This document shows, piece by piece, positions 1-10,343 of a DNA stretch of 64,000 nt. The DNA lies in NCBI GenBank assembly GCA_023052935.1, contig CM041297.1:53735917-53799916 (forward strand), read 5' to 3'. Position 1 is the first letter of the stretch; each line of letters begins with the position of its first letter. A program made the position numbers and the translations under genes. The DNA is from Piezodorus guildinii. Lineage: Eukaryota; Arthropoda; Insecta; Hemiptera; Pentatomidae. Below the pieces are notes generated by a model. The model saw only the letters and a program-made list of their open reading frames with translations. It did no database searches and was not told the origin of the DNA.

Positions 1-190
1 CTACAAGACTTAGTTAGTTTTATCGGCTTTTCATCACTCTCCATTAATCTTTACAATTTCGTGCATTGGGTAATATTTTTTCTAAAATCTTCAGCTATCC
101 AGCGATATATTATACGAGTACGTCCTTATTACTATTATTGTGATCAAAAACACATAACTTGTATAAAAAAATATGTTTGCACTCTTCTCT
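1..190 (+). mobile_element. HINE-like element, internal fragment
   Basis: This matches the internal part of the HINE-like family described at 46040-46937, read in the opposite orientation. It shares the stretch running from the 'gttagttttatcggcttttcatcac' region through 'aatattttttctaaaatc' to the 'tatgtttgcactctt' region. The window edge cuts the 5' side and the copy fades out near position 190. No coding capacity is seen or expected. Confidence 0.7.
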
Positions 191-624
191 TTCAGTTGAT
201 ACGTTACATACAAAATTTCCAGTTCTGAACCGAGTAAAACCACTTACGTACAGTGCTTCCTCCTAAGGAATCATGGCCATACACACTGCATTTTTTTTTT
301 AGGCATGTGTGCAGTGCATTTTCCTTTTTGGAAATCATTAAATGACGAAAATGAATTATTTTCTCAACCATTTTAGCAAGCAAAATACCATTTAAAGATA
401 AGGAATCTCGGTCAATACTGATGCATAAAAGCACCTTGACTAATCATTTTTTAGAATATGTAAACATTACTGGCCAAGTAAACATGACTTTATACATACA
501 GAGAGAATTAAATTGAAATATTAAAAACACTATAAACTTATTTTACAAAGCAATGTATTATACTGCATCTGGGTCATAATTATATGACTATTTGGGAATA
601 GTATTCCATTGTTTAATAATTTGC
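191..624. other. Unassigned AT-rich stretch
   Basis: No convincing coding sequence, RNA gene or repeat is recognised here. A short - strand open frame (204-434) has no recognisable product and low-complexity composition. Confidence 0.4.
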
Positions 625-639
625 AGCGTTTTTAAAATG

Positions 640-1500
640 TATTCTTATGCCTTAGCTTAGATACTACATACAAAAACGCCGCAAATTATTACAGAATGGT
701 TTATTATTTTCAAATAACAATATTAGGGTAAACTGTATATATAGCTGTTGACAGGCAATTAAGTAATACGAAAAGCAATAATTCAAAGGATAATATCATA
801 TATTGGTGATTTCAAAACGCAATATCTCAGCTAGTTGTTAACCTATTTCAATGATTTTTTTTTGCATTTTTGGTATTTATTTATTTATTAATAAGGAGAA
901 ACGGATTTTTATTTATTTGTTATATAACGTAGTTACAAGCTTTTATATACTTAGGCGAGATTTAAATTTTTATCATTTTTAGTTGTTTTTTTTTGTTTTT
1001 TTTTTGTTTATCGCGCTTTACTGATTCTAAAACTTATTTTCCTCCATCTTCAAAAACAACTGAGTTATGAGCGAAACTACAATTTTTTTCTTTTTTATAA
1101 ATATTCGAGTATTTTTTTGTTTTGTTTTTGTTTAAAACACTAATGATTTTTTTCTCTATCTTTAAAAAAACCTGAGTTATTAAATCAATATAATCGGCCG
1201 CCATTTTAAAAATTAACCAGCAGATATCAACGTTTAGGTGTTACGATTATCGTTGCATGGGCTAGTATTTTTGTAGCGAATTTTAAAAAAATCCAGTAGT
1301 TTCGGAAAAATGCTGCAGGACGGAGTACGGCGGACAAACGGATTTATTTATTTTGTATCCGTTATTCGGATTCAACGCATCTTGGAACGTAAGCTCACAA
1401 ATTTTGAGGAGAGAGGGTACATTATTTTTTCTTTTATTTTGATCAATTACCAAGGTTCATTTTTGAAAATAATATATAAAAAAAAACTGACATAAATGGA
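640..1500. repeat. Interspersed repeat C (copy 1)
   Basis: The stretch beginning 'aaaaacgccgcaaattatta' and passing through 'caatattagggtaaactg', 'aattcaaaggataatatc' and 'ctcagctagttgttaac' recurs at 16984-17200 and 38648-39300, and in part at 51193-51285. The far part ('aaattttgaggagagagggt', then 'aaggttcatttttgaaaat') recurs near 33935-33985 and 39205-39275. Boundaries are not resolved. A non-autonomous transposon of unknown class is the likeliest explanation; no terminal repeats or coding sequence were seen. Confidence 0.55.
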
Positions 1501-1897
1501 TAATTCCAAAAGTTAGCAGTATACCATGTATGGATGGCAGTATCCACAGCAGTATGGATGTGCTACATGTATGAGGGTATTAGTTTGGGAATAATAAGGA
1601 TAGCAATGCATGCAACTGCCATTTTCTTCACAAGCATTGAAAAAGCGTCATTTTGATGGGATAATGACCGGAACTGAAAGAATCAACTTCCTCAATCGTT
1701 GGGCAGTCAGCTAAAAGTGGGCGAACAGCCTAGAGTTTCCTTCCGCTTGCTGCGTTCTTGTTTCAGATTATTGTAACTCATTAAATACAAATTTAAGCCA
1801 CGAATAAGCGATAGCCTTCTTTATAATCGGTAATGAGTTCTAGGTAATTAGATTGAAATTAGTTCAGGCTGGTTTTTAGTAGCCTCAATTTTGGAAT

Positions 1898-2090
1898 AAT
1901 TGGTGGTGTAGCGGCTAGTAGCATAAAATTTCCTCCTATGCCCAAGGTCGCGTGTTTTAACTAGGCAGATGGACTTAGCCTTGAAATCTTTACAATGAGT
2001 AAAAACTCCTTGGTTATGCCGCCCATTGTAGGGAACGTAAAATGGTAAGCCCCGAGCCTGTGCGAGGTCAGATATAGAAACAAATGTCAC
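1898..2090 (+). mobile_element. tRNA-derived SINE1, diverged copy
   Basis: The head ('ggtgtagcggctagtagcat'), the B-box-like 'gcgtgttttaact' and the downstream body ('ttggttatgccgcccattgt', 'ccgagcctgtgcgaggtcag') follow the SINE1 copy at 10344-10630 in order. It is more mutated than that copy and lacks the 3' tail. The + strand is the SINE strand. Confidence 0.65.
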
Positions 2091-2505
2091 AGTGACAATT
2101 TTATGTTATGTTTAAGAATTACATTTTATTCTTATTTTATTAGTAAACTTCATTTCTGTCAGTTAAAGGGCAAAACGGTAAATTTTCAATATTTTTTTTT
2201 ACTTTCACTTACCTATATATAAAATATATAGTAAGTGAAAGTATTGCAATGAAAGGGAAAACCTTTACAATCAAAATTAGCTAACCAGAAGAGGCACTTT
2301 ATACGTACCATGCAATTTACACCTTTTTACGCTTTTCTCTAAAACGCACAAACAATGTTTATTGAATTTTACTTCGATGTAAAATTTAATGGGCTTTAAC
2401 ATCGTGTAGGTTTCATTCAAATTGAAATAGTCTTACAGGACTTAAATACCAATATTTTAAATTTTCTTCCTGTGAAGTACCTTTAATCTTGTAGATTCTA
2501 TAGCT

Positions 2506-2690
2506 TTTTTCAGTCAAATTCATAATTTTTTCAGTCAAATTCATAATTTTTTCAATCGAATTCGTAATTTTTTCAGTCAAATTCATAATTTTTTCAGTCA
2601 AAATCATAATTTTTTCAGTCAAATTCATAATTTTTTCAATCAAATTCATAATTTTTTCAGTCAATTTCATAATTTCTTGTACCCATTTTA
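2506..2690. repeat. Outer tandem array, left arm of foldback
   Basis: About eight copies of a 21-bp unit (core CAGTCAAATTCATAATTTTT). From the outside, unit 3 carries the variant CAATCGAATTCG, unit 7 CAATCAAATTC and unit 8 CAGTCAATTTC. The right arm carries these variants in mirrored order. Confidence 0.9.
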
Positions 2691-3957
2691 TACAGTCAAT
2701 TTAATGAGGTTTTGCAATCAAGAATTTTTATTAAATCTTGTTCTTGTTTATCCATTAAACTTACTTTATGTTACTGTGCTTAATCCGACGGTGCAGCAGG
2801 AGTCTTACCTAGTTTGCTTAGCCTAGTTTACTTGTCTAGTTTAAGTTTTGCCTATCCAGGTTTACTTAAGATAGGGATCTTTCACGAGTTACACTTTTTA
2901 AATTTTTTAAGGGTCACTTGTGGAGCACAAATATAGGGTGATCTGCTGGTTTTGGACTTGCGACCTTAAGCATAGAAGGCTGTTATGATAGCCACTACTC
3001 CACAGGTGACCTTCAATGTTCCAAAAATCCACAGGTGTTTGAAACTGCCGGGTTTAAACACGTGACCTTGGGCGTATTGATCTTTAACACCTTGCTGAAT
3101 GCATCCAGGGTCATCTGTGGAGTAGTGGCTAGCATAACAGCCTCTTTTAAAGGACGAAATAACCAATTATTTTTACTCCCTAAAAGCAAATATAGGACCA
3201 TTAGCCAGGTATGAACCTTAATCATAGAGAGCTGTTATGGCTAGCCACTACTCCACAGGTGAACCTTTATGCATTCTAAAAGGTGTTAAGGACTAATATG
3301 TCCAAGGTCAGGGGTTCAAACCCGGCAGATTTAAACACCTTGTTGAATGCATCGAGGGTCACCTGTGGTGAAGTGGCTAGCATAACATCCTTCTATCCAC
3401 TAAATAGCGAGTCCATACCTGGCAGATGGCCCTATATTGGTTTTAGGGAGTAAAAATCCTTGGTTATTTCGTCCTTTAAAAGAGGCTGTTATGATAGCCA
3501 CTACTCCACAGGTGATCCTGGATGTATTCAGCAAGGTGTTAAAGATAAATATGCCCAAGGTCACGTGTTTAAACCCGGCAGATTCAAACACCTGTGCATT
3601 TTTGGAACATTGAGGGTCACCTGTGGAGTAGTGGCTATCATAACAGCCTTCTATGCTTAATGTCGCAAGTCCAAGACCAGTAGATCACCCTATATTTGTG
3701 CTCCACAAGTGACCCTTAAAAAATTTAAAAAGTGTAACTCGTGAAATATCCCTATCTTAAGTAAACCTGGATAGGCAAAACTTAAACTAGGCCAGTAAAC
3801 TAGGCTAAGTAAACTAGGCAAGACTCCCGCTGCACCGTCGGATTAAGCACAGTAACATAAAGTAACGTTTAATGGATAAACAAGAACAAGATTTAATAAA
3901 AATGTTAAGTTCTTGATTGCAAAACCTCATTAAACTGACTGTATAAAATGAGTACAA

Positions 3958-4126
3958 GAAATTATAAAATTGACTGAAAAAATTATGAATTTGATTGAAA
4001 AAATTATGAATTTGACTGAAAAAATTATGAATTTGACTGAAAAAATTATGAATTTGACTGAAAAAATTATGAATTCGATTGAAAATTATGAATTTGACTG
4101 AAAAAATTATGAATTTGACTGAAAAA
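3958..4126. repeat. Outer tandem array, right arm of foldback
   Basis: About eight reverse-complement copies of the same 21-bp unit (core AAAAATTATGAATTTGACTG). Counting from the outer end, the third unit has GAATTCGATTG with a 4-bp deletion beside it, the seventh GAATTTGATTG and the eighth AAAATTGACTG. This mirrors the variant order of the left arm. Confidence 0.9.
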
Positions 4127-4375
4127 GCTATATAAAAATAATCATATGGTGGTCTTGTTAGCACTGATGAAAAACAGGTAAATATATAAGTTGAACGAAT
4201 TCGATATCCAACTAAAGGAGAAAACTGTTAACATACTTTTTTAATGAAATTTTTTGTTTTTGAACACAAGAACAGTAATATACATGTATAGTAAACCGTT
4301 GGAAAGATAAAGATTTTAGAAAAAATATTATCTTATACACAAGCTTATAAAAGTTAATAAATAGTGATGAAAAAT

Positions 4376-4547
4376 GTAATATGTATAGATGTCACATTTT
4401 GTCCTTCTGTTACCCGGAGGTATTCTAAAGAGGATTGCTATATGCGCTGGATGCACTAGTAATCTTTCAAGAGCTTCTTCTAAGCCTTTATTTATCCATT
4501 GCAAAATGGGAGGGACCATTCTTCAGGGTTTTGGCATTAAATTGAGT
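4376..4547 (-). other. 3' flank/UTR of the Jockey-type LINE pseudogene
   Basis: Downstream of the LINE stop codon. It has no clear poly(A) tail. It runs to the HINE fragment at about 4375, so either the LINE tail has been lost or the junction is a secondary deletion. Confidence 0.4.
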
Positions 4548-6544
4548 TTAGACATAGTCCGAACTCCTTCCCTCGGCGACAACGTCAACGAGAGGTAGTG
4601 ATCCTTGCCACCTCCCAGGCTTGGGTGGTGGGGTGATATCAGTAAATAATGGATTAGCACAGGCCTTCAGCCCATTAAAAAATTTAATGTGCCTCCGGCT
4701 GATATATTCAGGCACTGTTGGCAATACTAACTCCTGATGAAGGATATGGTTTTTGGCCCTCTGTAAGTTGGTACCTCTGACAATCCGCCGAAGGATGGAG
4801 TTCTGGAACGTCTGTAATTGTTTGAGAGTGGACTTAAACAGATGCCGCATCAAGGGCGCACCATAGAGCATAGTCGGACGTATTATAGCCTTGTAGATCT
4901 GTAGTTTCAGCCTAAGTGACAGCTGAGGTGACGTGAGTAGATGATTAAGTCTATAGCCCTTTCTCCTGGTCAGTTTGAGTCGTTCCCGGACGTGACTAGA
5001 GAAGGTGAGGTGCCTATCTAGATTGACGCCCAGGTAGAGGATTGAATTAGGGACTGGCAGTGATTCTTCGTTCACTTTAAAATCAGTAGGCAAAGCGCTC
5101 TTCCCCTTCTGGAACGACATGACAGTGGCATCTGTCTTCTTCGGGTTCACCCTAATGCCAATCTCCTTCAGCTCATCTACAATAGTGGTCGATGCTCCTT
5201 GTGCCAGGGTGAGAGCCCTTTTTGGTCTCATACTAGAAGCATAGATGCCAATGTCATCGGCGTAGGCTGCTACCATTGGGTGCTTCATTCAGATCACTTT
5301 TGCTGTAAAGATCACTAACAATAGTGGTCCCAATACAGAACCTTGAGGTACCCCACAAATGGTGTCCTTTGAAGTTGACAATTTATCGCCTACCCTTACG
5401 ACGAAGGATCTCCCGCTTAAGTAGCTTCTGATCAATCGGCACAATGAAGCTGGAAAACGATAGTCTTCCAACTGGCGAAGCAGTAACTTGTGGGATACAC
5501 AATCAAACGCCTGTGTGCAGTCCAGCGAGATGAACGCCGTGGCTTCATTGTTCTTCGTCATACGCTCTATGGTGTGCCTTTGAAGTTTCACTAAATGATG
5601 GTCGCAGGCTACGCCTCGTGAGAACCCGGTCTGTTCTGGTGGAATGATGGACTCCTCACTGCAGTGCTCTAGCAGATGGTGATGGATCAGCCTCTCGAAC
5701 ACCTTGCTCATATGCGAAAGGAGACTGATAGGTCGATAATGCTCTGGTGAGTCTCCATTCTTCCCAGGCTTAAGTAGCGGCACTATGATCGCTTGCTTCC
5801 AGTCATCGGGGAAGTATGAGATCCGCATACAGGAGTTAAAAATGTTTAATAGGAAGGCTTTACCCCTCCGAGGTAGCATCTTCAATAGTACATACGGAAT
5901 ATCATCCAGTCCCGAAGCCTTGTTACCCTTGGTGCGTCGTAGTATCGACTCAAGCTGTCCGAAGGTGGAGAATATCCTCTTTTCATTAGGGGACGTTGGT
6001 CTTCCCGCAGGTATTGTGGGAGCATTTAACAGCCGATCATCTTCCCTCGCCTTATAAGAATCGGCCAAGAGTTCAGCCTGTTCCTCAGGGGATAATAGGG
6101 TGCCACCTGATGTAAGGTGTACACTCTTCCTCTTAGTGACGTGTGACCTCACAAGTCTCCAGAACTGACGATGATCATCATGAGTCCTACGGAGTTGCTC
6201 GTGCCATAGGAAAGTCTTCCATTCACGCATGAGGCTGGCTGTCTGCCGGGTCATCGCATTGATGGCCGGTTTCAAGTCGTAGTCACAAGTTCGGTGGAAA
6301 ATATTCTTCAGGTTGTTCCTTTGTGCAATGAGAGCAAGAATGTGACTCGGTGGTTTCCTGAAGGCGTTTGGCTGAGGACTAAACCTTGGGATGGTAAGAT
6401 TGGCTGAGACATGGACGGTGGTGGTGATATCCGAGATCGCCTTCTGCACCTCTTTAACAGTTCTTAAGTACTGTATCTTTGGTAGGGTATCATCCACACT
6501 AGCCCTATATCCTTTCCAGTCGGCCTTGTGGAAGAGGAACTTGC
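4548..6544 (-). pseudogene. Jockey-clade LINE ORF2, 5'-truncated, one stop
   Basis: Reverse transcriptase of a non-LTR retrotransposon, which would copy element RNA at a nicked target. Visible RT blocks in order are LKPGKNGDSPEHYRPISLLS, TGFSRG, SLDCTQAFDCVSHKLL, CGVPQGSVLGPLL, then AYADDIGIYAS with the catalytic YADD. The thumb-like LYLGVNLDRHLTF and a long C-terminal conserved region (IIRPTMLYGAPL, RRIVRGTNLQ) follow. A single TGA at 5289-5291 interrupts the frame between the GVPQGS and YADD blocks; the frame continues without a shift. The N-terminal endonuclease is absent. The sequence starts abruptly at about 6544, where a HINE-like element abuts, and the open frame runs on into HINE sequence to 6686, giving a chimeric N-terminus that is not part of the LINE. 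The assignment to Jockey rests on block spacing and C-terminal motifs. The element is inactive. Confidence 0.85.
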
Positions 6545-6562
6545 TCGCGGGGGTTTCACTAT

Positions 6563-6690
6563 TTTTACTTTCACTTACTACATATAGTAAGGGGGAGTAT
6601 TGCGATCGTGAAAATTTTCGAATTCCAGTTTTCAACGGAAATACACGTTTTAGGGTCCCCTGAGTCCAAATAACCAAGTCCCGCAAAAAG

Positions 6691-6752
<62 letters not shown>

Positions 6753-7502
6753 TAACTCCCGGACGGAAACGGAAAGTCCTATGAAACTGAAATTTTATAT
6801 TTAAAACAACTGTACGCCCGAGACCTGTCAAAACTTTTTTTATCAAAATGAGCTTACCAGAAGAGGCACTTTATACCATGCATTTTGCACCTTTTTTCGA
6901 TTTTCTCAAAAACGGTTCCGACGATTTTGATTAAACTCGCTATAACGATGTAAAATTTAATGGGCTTTCATATCATGTAGGTTTTATTCTGATTAAAATG
7001 GTCTGACAGGGCTTAAATGCCGATATTTTAAATTTTCTTCCCTAAAGTACCTTTAATTTTGTAGATTCAATAAAAATAACTATATTATCTTGTTAACGCA
7101 AATGAAAAACCGGTAAATATATAAATTGAATAAATTCGATACCCAACTAAAGGAGAAAACAGAAAAAATATTTTTTTAATGCAATTTTTCGTTTTTGAAC
7201 ATAAGAACAGTAATATACATGTATGATAGACCGTTGGAAAGCTAAAGATTTTAGAAAAAATATTACGTTATACTCAAGCTTTTAAAAGTTAATAGAGAGT
7301 GATGAAATGAACATAAAACTAACTGATTATTTTAGATAATAATATAATAGATTTTTCAATAAAACACATGTTTCTATATAAATTCAATTTAATTAATTCC
7401 TTAATAGTTTCATGTATTTTTATCTCTACCTGTTTTTAAAAATTCTTTCATTGATTTTAAAAATGGAGGTAGGTAAAAGACGTGTGTTGCCCGCACCAGA
7501 TT
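6563..7502 (-). mobile_element. HINE-like element, complete copy
   Basis: On the - strand it begins near 7502 with AAATCTGGTGCGGGCAACAC, followed by a weakened subterminal motif. It ends at 6567-6598 with a hairpin, ACTTTCACTTAC-loop-GTAAGGGGGAGT as seen on the +. It has a 58-nt (TG)n core at 6694-6751. No protein is encoded. See 46040-46937 for the family description. Confidence 0.8.
6694..6751. repeat. (TG)29 microsatellite, HINE core
   Basis: Pure TG dinucleotide run of 58 nt inside the HINE copy. The copy at 35504-36445 has exactly the same length, while the copy at 46040 has only five units. Confidence 0.97.
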
Positions 7503-7751
7503 TTTTTCTAAATAGACTGAACTCGTTTCTATGTAATTTATATGTTCAATACATTGTTTCCTAGTCGTATTTTTAATTGATTTGTTGCTACTATCTAATG
7601 GAGAATTAGAAGGTCGAATTCCTAAACATCCTTTAGCAACAAAAGGGTTTGGTTTTGTAATTAATTAACATGAAAACAATGTTGGTAATATTAATTTTTA
7701 ATAAAAATATGTTTCGCTTTGAAAAGCGAGAATTTTTATATATTTAAAAAT

Positions 7752-7985
7752 ATGGGGTCACCTGTGGAGTAGTGGTTAGCATAACAGCCTTTTATGCCCA
7801 AGGCTGCGGGTTTAAAAGCATTAAATGGCCCTAGGATTTTTTTAAGGGTAAACAGGCTGTACCGAGCCTGTGCGAGCCTACTCATCAAAGATACCTATGC
7901 TAATCAAAAATTTATTGTTCTCATTGTAGTCCGATTAGCCACAACAAGATAAAATGGCGTTAAATGAATACACAAACAACAATAA
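7752..7985 (+). mobile_element. tRNA-derived SINE1 copy
   Basis: It starts GGTCACCTGTGGAGTAGTGG, with the A-box region GTGGTTAGCATAACAG and B-box GCGGGTTTAAA. The body is shortened relative to 10344-10630, with a deletion after 'ttttttaagggtaaacaggc'. The 3' end is 'gcgttaaatgaatacacaaacaac', the usual A/C-rich tail of this family. Confidence 0.8.
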
Positions 7986-8341
7986 CTTCGGAGTTTTTTC
8001 ATGAATAAAAACTTGCAAAACCAGGATGAAGAATTGAAATGGAAACTTCCTGATGGTCAGATCTTTCCGTATTAGTTTAGGAGTCCTTTACATAACAATC
8101 TAATTCTTCGATGGAAGAACGGTTTCCCAATTAATGATAGAAGTTCTAAACTCGTCAACAGTCCTAAATTTCCAAATGTCACATCGCTAATATAACACAA
8201 CCTTCTTTTTTTTTGTTAGTTTAAGGTTAAAAAAAAAAAATGATAATCCAACCATTTATATACAAGATCGATGAAGAGAAAAACTATTGATTGTTGATGT
8301 CTGAATTCTTGATTTGATTTAAGTAAAAATTCAACATACAA

Positions 8342-8955
8342 AACCGGAAGTTTTTTATTTTATTTATTTATATTGTATTGAATTTTACAACTGTATATAA
8401 CATAAACACAACAAGTATGAGTTGAGTTATAACAAAGAACGTGAAAAGGCTTGCGAAGAAATTACCAAGCGGTAGCACTTAAATGTGATGTTTAATAAAG
8501 TAGATCCCGAGGCCATCTTCTTTTCAATCGCCTCGGAGGGTTACCAGGAATATGTGAGGTTGATAGGTTGCGGACCAGAGGGTTAATGTGGGTTGACAGT
8601 TTGGAATTGAAAGTGACATATCTGGAGCGAGAAAGGTCTGCAACAAATAGGATATTAAGGTAGTTATAAATGATTTTATTTGAGACGAATTAAGGAACAT
8701 TTAGGATTTTGCTAAGGATTTAGGATTGTAAGGATTCGACGCGGGAAGAATTTAATATTTTAGAAGAGCCCCAAAGCTCGATTCCATAAGTCTAGATGGG
8801 CCTGATTGTGGTAACATATATGAGCTTTTTGTGATAGAGTGGAAGTTATGAACGTTTGTCGAGTAAGTGTTGTAGTAATCGGTATCTACGAGCAGTTTCT
8901 TGTCGTTTCAGTCTTGTGTGAGGATTCTAAATAATTCGTTTGTTAAGATGGAGGC
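8342..8955 (-). pseudogene. Jockey-type LINE family B, 3' fragment (copy A)
   Basis: Decayed C-terminus and 3' UTR of a LINE related to, but distinct from, the intact Jockey at 56-61 kb. The reverse complement of 8530-8840 recalls the IPFLADIARDRYTSFHSKL and DNPPRRLKR motifs seen intact at 19341-19607. The 3' UTR begins near 8470 and ends in a T-rich run (- strand A-rich) at 8342-8375. The upstream coding part is interrupted at 8955 by repeat X and resumes at 9699. Several stops and indels are present. Confidence 0.75.
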
Positions 8956-9698
8956 TAAAAAAGAAATAATAAATTTCTAAAATCAGAAAACTCATTTTCT
9001 AAGGCTCTTAGATCGATTAAGTGTTGTGCTGCGTTCGTTTAAGGAAGAGTGAAATCTGTCTTCAAAGTATTTTTATCCATTCGATATATAGATATAATTT
9101 AAGTTACCCTTTTTCTTAAGCTTTGCGGGTAGATTAAAATAGTATCACACTATAAAAAAGTGAGCTTTAAGTGATCATAAATTTAGATAAAGAGTAGACA
9201 GTTTTTTTTTTTGTTGTATAAAAAATACACTTTATCTAATATTTAACATTAATCCAAATATTCATGATAGACATTGGGATTTGTAATGTTATTTACGATT
9301 CCTAGTAATGTTTTTTTTTTTTTTGTTTTTTTTTTTTTTTTACACTGATTTCTACCATTTTAATTAATGGATGAAAATTTAAAATTTACCAATTTTCATT
9401 AATTATCAATTTTAATTTTCATGATTTTTTTAACAGTTATTTTTTTATGCTTTCCTAATTATGAAACCGTAGATAAAATATTTTTCTGGCCAATAATTTT
9501 AGTGTTGCAGGCGTTTTAAGTCAGCTTCGCGGCTGAAAACATGTGTTAGAAAAATGTTTCTAATTTTATAACTTTGTAGATATAAAATAAAAATGAAAAC
9601 TCCCAATAAGATAAGGGCATGCTTTGTATGCTTTGTCCCCACAACTTATTGTACCTAAACATTGATGAAAGTACTTCAAAAAATCTGAAAGAAAAAAA
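8956..9698. repeat. Repeat X inside LINE B (copy A, empty gypsy site)
   Basis: About 740 bp inserted in the LINE, beginning 'ctaaaaaagaaataataaat'. It includes a poly-T run (9310-9340) and ends before 'gagtggaagttttgaac'. The same sequence, with the same left junction, occurs at 19769-20284 plus 24985-25490. A more distant relative, arranged as an inverted repeat, lies at 37255-38085. No coding region or clear terminal repeats. The site TTTTATGCTTTCC near 9446-9456 is the unoccupied equivalent of the gypsy insertion point. Confidence 0.7.
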
Positions 9699-9950
9699 GA
9701 GTGGAAGTTTTGAACGTTTGTCGAGTAAGTGTTGTAGTAATCGGTATCTAGGAGCAGTTTCTTGTTGTTTCAGTCTTGTGTGAGGATTCTAAATAATTCG
9801 TTTGTTAAGATGGAGTCCTAAGTATCGGATTTGTTCTACAGGAGTAAATGGGATGTTATTAAAGGATACAGTGGGGCAGGAGATCATCAGTTTGCGACGA
9901 AGGGTAATTTGGTGGGATTTGTTAAAAAACCCAAGTTAAAGTGTAAATCG
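9699..9950 (-). pseudogene. LINE B reverse-transcriptase fragment
   Basis: Read on the - strand it gives the RT thumb region, with QIRYLGLHLNKR and then NPHTRLKRQE. This parallels VRYLGFLLDKRLTW and NPHTRLKRQE in the intact Jockey ORF2 at 56368-59052. The first 115 bp (9699-9814) repeats 8839-8955 almost exactly, so the LINE segment is duplicated on both sides of repeat X. Confidence 0.7.
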
Positions 9951-10330
9951 TTAAGTAATTATAAATTATACGACTTAAAGGTTTTTACATCCTCAACTAA
10001 TAAATTTCAATCCTTCTTCTTTGCAATGCAATGTAGTTTCTTAAGATTCCTCGCCGCGATTCCAAATATTTTATTAATTAAGACGTTAATTAATTAAAAA
10101 GTTGATGATCGTAAATCAAATTTCGATTTATGGTTTAAGGGACAAAACACGGAACTAAATGTTTAAGCAAAACTCATTCAGTCGTTGTTTTCGGAAACCC
10201 TAACTCAAGGACCTCTAGTTTTTTAGCAATAGAAAGGTTTTGAAAGGAAGGAAAAGGATTGATAACGGTTTGTCTGAGTCGTGAAGAACGCTAATGACTT
10301 TCTGAAAAAAAATTTCTCGAGCGGTGGACA
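9951..10330. other. Unassigned stretch
   Basis: No coding sequence or repeat is recognised after the LINE similarity fades. The + strand open frame 9831-10097 is the antisense of the LINE fragment plus AT-rich sequence. Confidence 0.4.
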
Positions 10331-10343
10331 AATACTTTATAGT

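Larger units (their letters stand above)
2501..4130. mobile_element. Foldback element made of inverted SINE sequence
   Basis: This is a 1630-bp, almost complete palindrome. The ends are TAGCTTTTTTCAGT and ACTGAAAAAGCTA. The outer arms are 21-bp tandem arrays. Inside these, about 560 bp per arm is SINE1 tail, body and head sequence in inverted orientation (for example 2745-3010 against 3615-3880). Only about 40 bp near 3285-3325 is unpaired loop. It interrupts a HINE copy. Comparison with uninterrupted HINE copies ('gattctataaaaataac') gives a TA target duplication at 2499-2500 and 4131-4132. It has no coding capacity. Drosophila FB elements have the same design, with long inverted repeats of short tandem units, but the TA target would better fit a Tc1/mariner-like transposase. 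Family membership is therefore open. Confidence 0.85.
2196..4375 (-). mobile_element. HINE-like element, split by a foldback
   Basis: The hairpin end is at 2199-2252 (ACTTTCACTTAC ... GTAAGTGAAAGT). The body matches the family up to 'ctttaatcttgtagattcta' (2481-2500) and resumes at 4131 ('tataaaaataatcat') through 'gttaataaatagtgatgaa' near 4370. The foldback at 2501-4130 sits between these parts. The stretch with the TG microsatellite is deleted in this copy, and its other terminus is lost where the LINE begins near 4376. Confidence 0.8.

Noticed and set aside
2413..2670. Heptad-like protein repeat (NLTEKIM) on the - strand
   Set aside because: The 21-bp foldback array is seven codons long, so it stays open in several frames by arithmetic. 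It is transposon structure and not a gene.
2506..4126. CRISPR-like array of short regular repeats
   Set aside because: Units are directly abutting with no unique spacers, and the sequence is eukaryotic.
6571..6846. Protein-coding gene with a His-Thr repeat
   Set aside because: It lies wholly within the HINE element and its TG microsatellite, without codon-usage or start-site support.
9831..10097. 88-codon + strand frame
   Set aside because: Antisense of the LINE B reverse-transcriptase fragment, extended by chance; it starts at a non-ATG codon.
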